This document shows positions 16,058-22,892 of a stretch of 25,800 nt of DNA, in pieces; the stretch's first letter is position 1, and every line of letters starts with the position of its first letter. Made by a program: the position numbers and the translations under genes. The DNA is from JBJXGF01 sp046153015. Its GTDB lineage: Bacteria > Actinomycetota > Acidimicrobiia > Acidimicrobiales > CAIXPF01. The notes below the pieces were generated by a model. The model saw only the letters and a program-made list of their open reading frames with translations, did no database searches and was not told where the DNA came from. The stretch spans positions 1 through 25,800 of the forward strand of contig JBJXGF010000293.1 of NCBI GenBank assembly GCA_046153015.1. Reading direction: 5' to 3'.

Positions 16058-17062
16058 TCAGAACTGGCGGAGGAAGCGGATGTCGTTGGTGAACAGCTCG
16101 CGCAGGTCGGCGAAGCCGTGGCGGCGCATGGCCAGGCGATCGATGCCGAAGCCGAAGGCGAACCCCGACCACGCCTCGGGGTCGATTCCGCAGTTGCGCA
16201 GCACGTTGGGGTGCACCATGCCGCAGCCGCCGAGCTCGAGCCAGCTGCCGTCGGGCAGGCGAATGTCGTACTCCGCCGAGGGCTCGGTGAACGGGAAGTA
16301 CGAGGGCCGCAGGCGGCTGGTGAACTCGCCGCCGAAGTAGGCCTGGGTGAACTCCTCGAGCGTGCCGGCCAGGTCGCCGAAGGTGATGGCCCGGTCCACG
16401 ACCAGGCCCTCGATCTGGTGGAAGACCGGCATGTGCGTGGCGTCGGCGGTGTCGCGCCGGAACACCCGGCCGGGCATGATCGAGTAGATCGGCGGCGCTT
16501 GGGTGGTCATCACCCGGATCTGCACGGGCGAGGTGTGGGTGCGCAGCACCGTGCTCTCGGGCGCGCCGTGGTTCACGTAGAACGTGTCCTGCATGGCGCG
16601 GGCGGGATGACCGGGCGGGAAGTTCAGCGCCTCGAAGTTGTACCAGTCGGTCTCGATCCCTGGGCCCTCCGCGATCGTGAAGCCCATGCCCACGAACACG
16701 TCCTCCAGACGCTGCGAGGCCTGCGTCACGAGGTGGAGGTGGCCCACTTGGCGGGTCGGGCGCACCTCGGTGAGATCGAGCCGCTCGGCCTCGTGGCGCG
16801 CCCGCCGCTCGGCGGCCTCGAGATCCGCCCGGCGGCCCAGCAGCGCGGCCTCGACCGCCTCGACCGCCTCGTTGAGCGCCCTGCCCACGAGCCGGCGCTC
16901 GTCGGGCTCGAGGCCTCCGAGCTGCGGCTTCACCCCGCCGAGCGAACCCTTGCGGCCCAAGATGTCGGGCCCGAGCGCCCGCACCTCGTCGAGCGAGGAC
17001 GCAGCGGCGATGCGCGCCAGGGACTGCTCGGTCAGACGCGCGACGTCGTCGATCAAGGTCAC
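16058..17062 (-). CDS. pheS: Phenylalanyl-tRNA synthetase alpha chain
   Basis: Catalytic subunit (334 aa with this start) of the class II synthetase that charges tRNA-Phe. The N-terminal coiled-coil arm is followed by the TSPVQIR and RVFRRDTADATHMPVFHQIEG blocks, the FPFTEPSAEYD motif, and GFGIDRLAMRRHG (motif 3). The GTG at 17062 (VTLIDDVARLTEQS) matches the usual N-terminus. An ATG at 17104, immediately after the upstream stop codon (TAAATG), would add 14 residues and cannot be excluded; a GC hairpin (17081-17097) and a TAGCCT box lie between the two. Confidence 0.95.
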   Translation of the reverse strand: MTLIDDVARLTEQSLARIAAASSLDEVRALGPDILGRKGSLGGVKPQLGGLEPDERRLVGRALNEAVEAVEAALLGRRADLEAAERRARHEAERLDLTEVRPTRQVGHLHLVTQASQRLEDVFVGMGFTIAEGPGIETDWYNFEALNFPPGHPARAMQDTFYVNHGAPESTVLRTHTSPVQIRVMTTQAPPIYSIMPGRVFRRDTADATHMPVFHQIEGLVVDRAITFGDLAGTLEEFTQAYFGGEFTSRLRPSYFPFTEPSAEYDIRLPDGSWLELGGCGMVHPNVLRNCGIDPEAWSGFAFGFGIDRLAMRRHGFADLRELFTNDIRFLRQF

Positions 17063-17070
17063 GGCTGACC

Positions 17071-17097
17071 AGGCTAGACACGGCGCCGGGGGCGCCG
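17071..17097 (-). promoter_or_regulatory. Hairpin and possible -10 box upstream of pheS
   Basis: A 7-bp GC stem with a 3-base loop (17081-17097) is followed on the minus strand by TAGCCT (17071-17076), which fits TANNNT and ends eight bases before the GTG at 17062. It may give pheST its own nearly leaderless transcript. No -35 is evident. Confidence 0.3.
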
Positions 17098-17104
17098 ACC
17101 ACAT

Positions 17105-17842
17105 TTACCCCGCCGCTCGGCGTTGGCGCAGCGCCTCGAAGCACAGCACGGCGCCGGCCAGCGCGACGTTGAGCGACTCGGCCCGGCCGGCGAGCTCGAT
17201 CGAGGCCAGCGCGTCGACCCCCGCTGCGACCTCGGCGGAGAGGCCGGCGGCCTCGTTGCCGACCAGCAGCGCGACCGGACCGGTCCAGTCGAGCGAGGTG
17301 TGCGCCACGCCGCCGTGGGCGGCGGCCGCCACCGTGCGCAGGCCCCACTGCGAAAAGGCCGCCAGCGCCGCCGCCGGCGCCGCTTCCAGCGCCATCGGGA
17401 CATGGAAGAGCGAGCCGGCGCTGGCCCGCACGGTCTTCGGGCCGAGCGGATCGACCGACTCGCCGACGAAGACCACCCCGGTTGCGCCGGCGGCGTCGGC
17501 GGCCCGCACCAACGCCCCCGCGTTGCCCGGATCGCGCACCTCCACCAGGGCCAACACGAACGGCGCCGCCGCCGCGGCGACCGCCGCGGCGACCCCGGCG
17601 AGGGTCAGCGAGGGCGCCGGCGCGATCGCCGCCACCGGCTGAGGCGACGCCGCGTCGAGCGCGCCGGCCAGGGCGTGGGGCGCGGTCTCGTGGAGCGCGC
17701 AGCCCGCCGCCGCGGCCCGCGCCAGCAGCCCCGGGTCAGCGCCGGCCGCCCAGAACAGCTCCTCCAGCTCGACCCCGGCGGCGAGGGCCTCGCCCACCGC
17801 CTTGGGGCCCTCGATCACGAACGCCGCCTCCTCCACGCGCAC
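17105..17842 (-). CDS. TrmH/SpoU family RNA 2'-O-methyltransferase
   Basis: SPOUT-fold methyltransferase (245 aa from the first canonical start), probably acting on rRNA; mycobacteria have tsnR next to rplT in the same way. The three SpoU motifs are intact: DPGNAGALVRAADAAGA, LLVGNEAAGLS and the final RAESLNVALAGAVLCFE. The N-terminus FVIEGPKAVGEAL belongs to the substrate-binding domain. The GTG at 17842 is the first usable start, but the family hallmark NPRVKRLRRL is encoded in frame just upstream with no ATG, GTG or TTG before it. A CTG at 17947, overlapping the rplT stop as CTGA, would give 280 aa and include it. Confidence 0.9.
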   Translation of the reverse strand: MRVEEAAFVIEGPKAVGEALAAGVELEELFWAAGADPGLLARAAAAGCALHETAPHALAGALDAASPQPVAAIAPAPSLTLAGVAAAVAAAAAPFVLALVEVRDPGNAGALVRAADAAGATGVVFVGESVDPLGPKTVRASAGSLFHVPMALEAAPAAALAAFSQWGLRTVAAAAHGGVAHTSLDWTGPVALLVGNEAAGLSAEVAAGVDALASIELAGRAESLNVALAGAVLCFEALRQRRAAG

Positions 17843-17943
17843 GCTGCGGCGCCCCGAGAGGCGCCGCAGCCGTTTGACTCGTGGGTTGGAGGCGGCGAGC
17901 GGCGCCGGAGCGGGCCGGCCCGGACCGCCGTGGAGCGGGCGGC

Positions 17944-18306
17944 TCAGGCCTGCGCCCCCGCCCGGTTCGCGGTGTCGACCAGCGCGCTGAACGCGCCCGG
18001 GTCGGACACGGCGAGGTCGGCGAGAACCTTACGGTCCACCTCCACGCCGGCCTCTTTCAGCCCGGCGATGAACTTGCTGTAGCTGGTGCCGTTCTGGCGG
18101 CACGCCGCGTTGATCCGCTGGATCCACAGGCTGCGGAACTCGCCCTTGCGCGCCCGCCGATCGCGGAAGGCGTACTGGAGCGAGTGCATGACCTGCTCGT
18201 TGGCGGCGCGCACACTGCGGCTCTTGTTGCCGTAGTAGCCCTTGGCCCGCTCGAGGACGACGCGGCGGCGCTTCTTCGAGTGGACGGCGCGCTTGACCCT
18301 GGCCAT
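17944..18306 (-). CDS. rplT: 50S ribosomal protein L20
   Basis: Large-subunit protein (120 aa) needed early in 50S assembly and, in other bacteria, a repressor of its own operon. The whole sequence is characteristic: MARVKRAVHSKKRRRVVLERAKGYYG at the N-terminus (basic tail) and SLWIQRINAACRQNG in the middle. A strong GAAAGGAG ribosome-binding site precedes the ATG. It lies 66 bases after rpmI. Confidence 0.99.
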   Translation of the reverse strand: MARVKRAVHSKKRRRVVLERAKGYYGNKSRSVRAANEQVMHSLQYAFRDRRARKGEFRSLWIQRINAACRQNGTSYSKFIAGLKEAGVEVDRKVLADLAVSDPGAFSALVDTANRAGAQA

Positions 18307-18372
18307 GGGGGTCTCCTTTCAGGGGGAAGCCGAAGACGACGGAACTGGGGGCGAAGCGGCTGCGTGGACGCT

Positions 18373-18567
18373 TCAGATGCCGAGCTGGCGACGGATCTGG
18401 CGGTCGTCGCCGGGCGCCACGTCGACCTCGTCCTTCAGGCGGCGCTTCCGCTTGGAGGCCTTCTTCTCCAGGATGTGCTTGCGGAACGCCTGGCGGCGCA
18501 TCAGCTTGCCGGAGCCGGTGAGGCGAAACCGCTTGGCGGCGCCGCGATGCGTCTTCATCTTGGGCAT
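18373..18567 (-). CDS. rpmI: 50S ribosomal protein L35
   Basis: A 64-aa basic large-subunit protein, with the typical start MPKMKTHRGAAKRFRLTGSGK and the KHILEKK segment. It has a GAGG ribosome-binding site. It sits between infC and rplT, the standard bacterial order. Confidence 0.98.
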   Translation of the reverse strand: MPKMKTHRGAAKRFRLTGSGKLMRRQAFRKHILEKKASKRKRRLKDEVDVAPGDDRQIRRQLGI

Positions 18568-18657
18568 TGAGGGACCTCAGTAGGTGGTTGGGTGGGCGAG
18601 TTGGGCGGCTGCGTTCGGGGGCGGGCCGGGACAGGCCGGCCCCCGAACCAGCGGTGC

Positions 18658-19335
18658 TCAGGCGGCCGGCGCGCCCGGCTCGCCGGCGTCGTCAGGCCGA
18701 TCGGGCGGCGGCTGGCCGTTGCCCGCCCCGGCGGCCACCGGCGCCGCGGACTCGTCGTGGCCGTTCTCGGATTCGGCGAGCTTGCGCTGCGCGGCCTCGA
18801 ACGCCGCCTGGGCCTTCTTGTCGGGCGCCAGCACCATCGTCATGTTGCGCCCGTCGAGGCGGGATTCGACCTCGACGCGGCCCACGTTAACCACGTGCTG
18901 GGCCACCCCCTCCAAGATGCGCCGGCCCAGCTCCGGATGCTGCATCTCTCGACCCCGGAACATGATGGTGACCTTGACCTTGTGGCCCTCCCGCAGGAAC
19001 TCCATCACCTTGCGGGTCTTGGTCTCGAAGTCCTGGGTCCCGATCTTGGGCCGGTACTTCATCTCCTTGACCGACACGTTGCTGGCGTGCTTGCGGGACT
19101 CTTTGGCTCGTTGGGCGGCCTCGTACTTGAACTTCCCGTAGTCCATGATCCGGCACACGGGCGGGTTCGCCTTGTCGGCCACCTCGACCAGGTCGAGCTC
19201 GAGCTCCCTCGCCATCGCCAAAGCCTCGGGCAACGGCTTGATCCCGATCTGGCTGCCGTCGGGCGCAACCAGACGCACCTCGCGGGCGCGGATCCGGTCG
19301 TTGATGCGAGGCTCGTTGTTCGTCGGCGGTGCTAT
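18658..19335 (-). CDS. infC: Translation initiation factor IF-3, apparent ATA start
   Basis: IF-3 binds the 30S subunit, splits ribosomes and checks the start codon and initiator tRNA. The N-domain (RINDRIRAREVRLV) and the linker (DYGKFKYEAAQRAKES) are followed by the C-domain (KVTIMFRGREMQHPELG, NMTMVLAP) and a 40-residue acidic/Ala/Pro tail. The conserved RINDRIRAREVRLV lies upstream of the first ATG/GTG in frame (GTG at 19278), so translation must begin earlier. The frame opens after a TGA. AGGAG (19345-19349) sits nine bases before an ATA at 19335, giving 225 aa. IF-3 genes in several bacteria use rare starts (AUU in E. coli) for self-regulation. Confidence 0.93.
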   Translation of the reverse strand: MAPPTNNEPRINDRIRAREVRLVAPDGSQIGIKPLPEALAMARELELDLVEVADKANPPVCRIMDYGKFKYEAAQRAKESRKHASNVSVKEMKYRPKIGTQDFETKTRKVMEFLREGHKVKVTIMFRGREMQHPELGRRILEGVAQHVVNVGRVEVESRLDGRNMTMVLAPDKKAQAAFEAAQRKLAESENGHDESAAPVAAGAGNGQPPPDRPDDAGEPGAPAA

Positions 19336-19344
19336 CGCCGATCA

Positions 19345-19349
19345 CTCCT
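19345..19349 (-). promoter_or_regulatory. Ribosome-binding site that decides the infC start
   Basis: AGGAG on the minus strand, nine bases before the ATA at 19335. No ATG, GTG or TTG in the infC frame lies at a suitable distance; the next canonical start (19278) is 66 bases away. Confidence 0.65.
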
Positions 19350-19383
19350 GGTCAAGCCACAGATCCTCTCTGCGTCGCTTCCT

Positions 19384-19391
19384 ACCTCCTC
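19384..19391 (-). promoter_or_regulatory. Orphan Shine-Dalgarno-like sequence in the infC leader
   Basis: GAGGAGGT on the minus strand contains AGGAGGT, a 7-base match to the complement of the bacterial 16S 3' end. No ATG, GTG or TTG follows within the usual distance. It may be chance, or a 30S standby or regulatory site about 50 bases before the infC start. Confidence 0.4.
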
Positions 19392-19626
19392 GTTAGCCGC
19401 CCGTTGCGCCGAGGGCTCAGGCCCAAAACGCGAACCAGGCGGACGCCGAAAAGCCGACGTCCGCCGCCGAGAGCCGACCGGCAAGCCCACCGGCGCCTGC
19501 AGGCGCTGATGGCCCCCGTTCACGGCGCCTCTCGTCGATGTTCGTGCGACCCGGACGCACGCCCCGCACGCGGGGATGGCCGGGTGGGAGCCCGCGGGCC
19601 CCGCTTCTCGGGTTGAATGTCGAGCC

Positions 19627-19632
19627 TAGAGT
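19627..19632 (+). promoter_or_regulatory. Leaderless promoter -10 (TAGAGT) for the DUF1844 gene
   Basis: TAGAGT fits TANNNT and ends exactly six bases before the ATG at 19639; there is no ribosome-binding site. The complementary strand offers TACTCT (19628-19633), which could be the -10 for infC, so divergent promoters may overlap here. No good -35 is visible for either. Confidence 0.5.
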
Positions 19633-19638
19633 ACACCT

Positions 19639-20025
19639 ATGAGCAGCATCTGGACACCCCGGGGCGAGCACCCCGTGCCGCCGGAGGGCGCCGGGGACGA
19701 GCTCTCGGTGGAGGACCTTTCGCCCGAGGAGCAGGCGCAGCTGGCCGAGCTGGCCGAGCAGGTCGCCGAGACCCGCCGCCAGGTGGCGGCCGCTCCGGCC
19801 GAGTCGGTGGTGGCGAACCACCTGATCGGCCTGTACGAGCTGGCCGCCATCCACCTCGGCCAGGAGACCCCGAACCTGCCCGCGGCCCGCCTCGCCATCG
19901 ACGCGCTGGCCGCGGTGCTCGACCGGCTGGCCGGCCGGCTGGGCGAGGCCGAGGCCACGCTGGTGGAGGCCCGCAGCCAGATCCAGCTGGCCTTCGTGGC
20001 GGTCTCGGAGCGCAGCACGGCCTAG
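19639..20025 (+). CDS. DUF1844 domain protein
   Basis: A 128-aa soluble protein of unknown function. The acidic N-terminal third (GDELSVEDLSPEEQAQLAELAEQVAETRRQV) is probably helical. The conserved part, about residues 58-120 (VVANHLIGLYELAAIHLG, then AARLAIDALAAVLDRLAGRLGEAEATL), fits DUF1844, which I recall next to infC in other actinobacteria. Leaderless start. It is divergent from infC and convergent with the cold-shock-like gene, with which it shares the palindromic stop CTAG. Confidence 0.8.
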   Translation: MSSIWTPRGEHPVPPEGAGDELSVEDLSPEEQAQLAELAEQVAETRRQVAAAPAESVVANHLIGLYELAAIHLGQETPNLPAARLAIDALAAVLDRLAGRLGEAEATLVEARSQIQLAFVAVSERSTA

Positions 20026-20225
20026 CCGGCAGCGGTGACCTCGGCCGCCTCCCAGACGCCGGGCGCCCCGGGGCGCACCGCGAAGCGGACCCGCGTGCCC
20101 GGGCGGGTGGTGCGGGAGCCGTCGGCCAGCGCCGTGCAGTGGAACGGGTAGGCGCGCCCGTCGTCGCCGACCACCACGCCGAGGCCCCGCTCCTCGTCGA
20201 ACTCGGCCACCCGGCCGGCTCTCAC
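20022..20225 (-). CDS. Small cold-shock-like (OB-fold) protein
   Basis: A 67-aa protein resembling a diverged cold-shock domain. GRVAEFDEERGLGVVVGDDGR takes the place of the RNP1 strand (usually KGFGFI), YPFHCTAL takes the place of RNP2 (usually VFVH), and the RPGTRVRFAVRPG strand follows. The aromatic RNA-stacking residues of true Csp proteins are largely missing, so nucleic-acid binding is uncertain. The GTG start overlaps the hisG stop (GTGA), making it part of that operon. Confidence 0.75.
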   Translation of the reverse strand: MRAGRVAEFDEERGLGVVVGDDGRAYPFHCTALADGSRTTRPGTRVRFAVRPGAPGVWEAAEVTAAG

Positions 20226-21097
20226 GGCACGATCTTGCTGATCGGCAGCTCGATGATGTCGGTGGCGCCAGCGTCTTTCAGGGCCGGGATCAGCACGTTG
20301 ATCTCCGCCTTGGGCACCACCGCCTCGACCGCGTACCCAGCGCCGCCGTAGAGCTCGTTGATCGTGGGCGACTTCATGGCCGGCACCAGCGCGACCACCG
20401 TGGCCAGCGACTCGCTGGCCACGTTGAGCTTCACGAGCACCCGGCCCCGGGCCGAGAGCACGCCCTGGAGCAGCGTGTGGAGCTGGCCCATGGCGTGGGC
20501 CTTGGCCGGATCGGCGGCCGAGGCAGGGTTGGCTATCAGCTCGGTGTAGCTCACGAGGATGGTGTCGACGATCTTGAGGCCGGCGGCGCGCAGCGCTCGG
20601 CCGGTCTCGGTGATGTCGACCACGCAGTCGACGATGTCGGGCACCTTGGCCTCGGTGGCGCCGTAGGAGAGCCGCACGTCGGCCCGCACGCCGCGCTCGG
20701 CGAAGAAGCGGGCCGTCAGGCGGGGGTACTCGGTGGAGACGCGCACCCCCTGGTGCAGGTCGGCCACCGAGGCGACCGCCGAATCGTCCTTCACGGCGAC
20801 CACGATCTTGACCGGGTTGGCGGTGGCCTTCGAGTAGCGGAGCTCGCCGAGGCTCACCACGTCGGCGCCGGTCTCCGCGACCCAGTCACGCCCGGTGATG
20901 CCGATGTCGAAAAGGCCCTCGGCCACGTACTCGGGGATCTCCTGGGGGCGCAGGATCCGCACGTCGATCACCCGGGGGTCGGCGATGGAGGCCTTGTAGT
21001 CGACCGAGGAGCTCCGGCTCACCGTGAGGTCGGCGGCTTCGAAGAGCTCGAGGGTCGCCCGCTCCAGGGACCCTTTGGGCAGCACGAGCTTCAGCAC
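20222..21097 (-). CDS. hisG: ATP phosphoribosyltransferase, long form
   Basis: First enzyme of histidine synthesis (291 aa): ATP plus PRPP to phosphoribosyl-ATP. N-terminal LVLPKGSLERATLELF and the DIGITGRDWV block are typical; VDCVVDITETGRALRAAGLKIV carries the PRPP-binding region. The C-terminal ~75 residues (SPTINELYGG to the end) form the regulatory HisG_C domain, so this is the hexameric, histidine-inhibited form that needs no HisZ. GTG at 21097 has GAGG upstream. hisE, often the gene before it, is absent here. Confidence 0.97.
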   Translation of the reverse strand: MLKLVLPKGSLERATLELFEAADLTVSRSSSVDYKASIADPRVIDVRILRPQEIPEYVAEGLFDIGITGRDWVAETGADVVSLGELRYSKATANPVKIVVAVKDDSAVASVADLHQGVRVSTEYPRLTARFFAERGVRADVRLSYGATEAKVPDIVDCVVDITETGRALRAAGLKIVDTILVSYTELIANPASAADPAKAHAMGQLHTLLQGVLSARGRVLVKLNVASESLATVVALVPAMKSPTINELYGGAGYAVEAVVPKAEINVLIPALKDAGATDIIELPISKIVP

Positions 21098-21105
21098 GAC
21101 GCCTC

Positions 21106-21137
21106 ACGTTAGCGGCGGGCCGGCCGGACGCCGTCAA
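21106..21137 (-). promoter_or_regulatory. Weak candidate hisG promoter
   Basis: TTGACG (21132-21137) and TAACGT (21106-21111) occur in the 54-bp ribH-hisG gap on the minus strand, but 20 bases apart, longer than the usual 17-18. It may be a weak internal promoter or chance. Confidence 0.22.
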
Positions 21138-21151
21138 CCGATCGGGGCGCG

Positions 21152-21625
21152 CTACTCCTTGGGGAGATCCGCCAGGAGGTTCACCATCTCGATCGCGGTG
21201 TGCGCCGCTTCGGCGCCCTTGTTGCCGGCCTTGGCGCCGGCCCGTTCGATCGCCTGCTCGATCGTGTCGGTGGTGAGCACGCCGAACACGACCGGCACGC
21301 CGGTGTCGAGCCCGGCTCGGGCCACCCCGGCCGCGCACTGGCCGGCCACGTGCTCGTAGTGGCCGGTGGCGCCCCGGATCACCGCGCCGAGCGTGATCAC
21401 CGCGTCGAACCCGCCGCCGGCGGCGAGCCGCTTCGCCACGAGCGGGATCTCGAACGCGCCCGGCGCCCACGCCACCAGCACGTCGTCCTCGGCGACGCCG
21501 AGCCGGGCCAGGGCGTCGAGCGCGCCGGCGAGCAGCCGTTCGGTGATGAACTCGTTGAAGCGCCCGCAGACCACGCCCACACGGATGCCCTCGCCCCGCA
21601 GGGCGCCGGAAAGGGTGCGGGCCAT
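21152..21625 (-). CDS. ribH: 6,7-dimethyl-8-ribityllumazine synthase
   Basis: Penultimate enzyme of riboflavin synthesis (157 aa); it condenses 3,4-dihydroxybutanone phosphate with the ribityl pyrimidine. GRFNEFITERLLAGA binds substrate, APGAFEIPLVAKRLA and LGAVIRGATGHYEHV (catalytic His) are intact, and GVLTTDTIEQAIERAG follows. Normal length. The ATG lies one base after the ribBA stop. Confidence 0.98.
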   Translation of the reverse strand: MARTLSGALRGEGIRVGVVCGRFNEFITERLLAGALDALARLGVAEDDVLVAWAPGAFEIPLVAKRLAAGGGFDAVITLGAVIRGATGHYEHVAGQCAAGVARAGLDTGVPVVFGVLTTDTIEQAIERAGAKAGNKGAEAAHTAIEMVNLLADLPKE

Positions 21626-21626
21626 C

Positions 21627-22892
21627 TCAGTCGGCGGCGGCGCCCCAGCCGCCCCACATCGGGTCGCCCCACTCCACGTCGAGCCCCTGGAGGAGGTGGC
21701 CCATCCGCTCCCGTTTGGTGCGCAGGTAGCGGATGTTCTCCCGGTTCGGCGCCGACTCGTGGGCGACGCGTTCGACGATCTTCAGCCCGTACCCCTCGAG
21801 GCCGGTGTACTTCTCGGGGTTGTTGGTCATGAGCCGCATAGTGGTGACGCCGAGGTCGGTGAGCATCTGGGCGCCCACGCCGTACTCGCGGGTGTCGACC
21901 GGGAGGCCCTGCTCGAGGTTGGCGTCGACGGTGTCGTGGCCCTGTTCCTGCAGGGCGTAGGCCCGCAGCTTGTGGCCGAGGCCGATGCCGCGGCCCTCGT
22001 GGCCCCGCAGGTAGACGAGCACGCCGCTCCCCTCGGCCGAGATGCGCTCCATCGCCTTGTGCAGCTGCGGCCCGCAGTCGCAGCGCAGCGAACCGAACAC
22101 GTCGCCGGTGAGGCACTCGGAGTGCACCCTGACCAGCACCTTCTCCTGGGCGGCGACGTTGCCCTTGACCATCACCAGGTGCTCGGCGCCGTCGAGCAGC
22201 GAGCGGTACCCAATCGAGCGGAAATCGCCCCATTTGGTGGGGATGCGGGCCTCGGCCACCCGCTCGACCAGCTTCTCGCAGGTCTGGCGGTGGCGGATGA
22301 GATCGGCGATCGAGATCAGCAGCAGCCCGTGCTCGGCGGCGAACTCGACCAGGTCGGGCAGCCGGGCCATCGTGCCGTCGTCCTTCACGATCTCGCAGAT
22401 CGCGGCGGCCGGCTCGAGCCCGGCCAGCCGGCAGAGGTCGACCCCCGCCTCGGTGTGCCCGGCCCGCTGCAGCACGCCGCCCTCCCGGGCGCGCAGCGGC
22501 AGGATGTGGCCGGGGCGGGCCAGCTGCGCCGGCCGGGTGCTCGGCGCGGCGAGGGCCCGCAGGGTGGCGGCGCGATCGGCGGCGGAGATGCCGGTGGAGG
22601 TGCCCTCGACGTAGTCGACGGTGATCGTGAACGCCGTGCGATGCGACTCGGTGTTGCGGTGCACCATGAGCGGCAGGCGCAGGCGGTCGGCCCGCTCGAC
22701 CGAGATCGGGGCGCAGATGAGCCCGGAGGTGTGGCGCACGAAGAACGTGACCTTCTGCTGCGTGGCGAACTGGGCGGCCATGATCAGGTCGCCCTCGTTC
22801 TCACGGTCCTCGTCGTCGACCACCACGAGCATCTCGCCGCGGCGGAACGCGGCGATGGCGTCCTCGATCGAAGCGAACGGGTGACTGCTCAT
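21627..22892 (-). CDS. ribBA: Bifunctional DHBP synthase / GTP cyclohydrolase II
   Basis: A 421-aa fusion giving both riboflavin precursors. The N-terminal half has DDEDRENEGDLIMAA and HTEAGVDLCRLAG (ribulose-5-phosphate to dihydroxybutanone phosphate). The C-terminal half is GTP cyclohydrolase II with zinc ligands Cys260, Cys271 and Cys273 in CLTGDVFGSLRCDC and the RGHEGRGIGL loop. Key residues of both halves appear intact. The ATG overlaps the stop of a mini-ORF (ATGA). Confidence 0.97.
   Translation of the reverse strand: MSSHPFASIEDAIAAFRRGEMLVVVDDEDRENEGDLIMAAQFATQQKVTFFVRHTSGLICAPISVERADRLRLPLMVHRNTESHRTAFTITVDYVEGTSTGISAADRAATLRALAAPSTRPAQLARPGHILPLRAREGGVLQRAGHTEAGVDLCRLAGLEPAAAICEIVKDDGTMARLPDLVEFAAEHGLLLISIADLIRHRQTCEKLVERVAEARIPTKWGDFRSIGYRSLLDGAEHLVMVKGNVAAQEKVLVRVHSECLTGDVFGSLRCDCGPQLHKAMERISAEGSGVLVYLRGHEGRGIGLGHKLRAYALQEQGHDTVDANLEQGLPVDTREYGVGAQMLTDLGVTTMRLMTNNPEKYTGLEGYGLKIVERVAHESAPNRENIRYLRTKRERMGHLLQGLDVEWGDPMWGGWGAAAD

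Larger units (their letters stand above)
19336..19626 (-). promoter_or_regulatory. Structured 5' leader of the infC operon
   Basis: About 290 bases with no protein gene. On the minus strand the following can be seen: a CCCCG/CGGGG hairpin, a GTGCG/CGCAC hairpin, a 14-bp GCGCCTGCAGGCGC palindrome near 19494-19507, an 11-bp hairpin with one G-T pair (19438-19465), a GGGC-CTGA-GCCC hairpin, a strong SD-like GAGGAGGT without a start codon (19384-19391), and the AGGAG used for infC. Leaders regulating infC-rpmI-rplT through L20 are known in Bacillus and E. coli; a similar role here is inference. Confidence 0.55.

Noticed and set aside
19316..19345. A start at GTG 19345 (reading MIGDSTADEQ) for a gene upstream of infC
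   Set aside because: That frame runs out of phase through infC, and its GTG overlaps the AGGAG itself, so no ribosome-binding site is at a workable distance.
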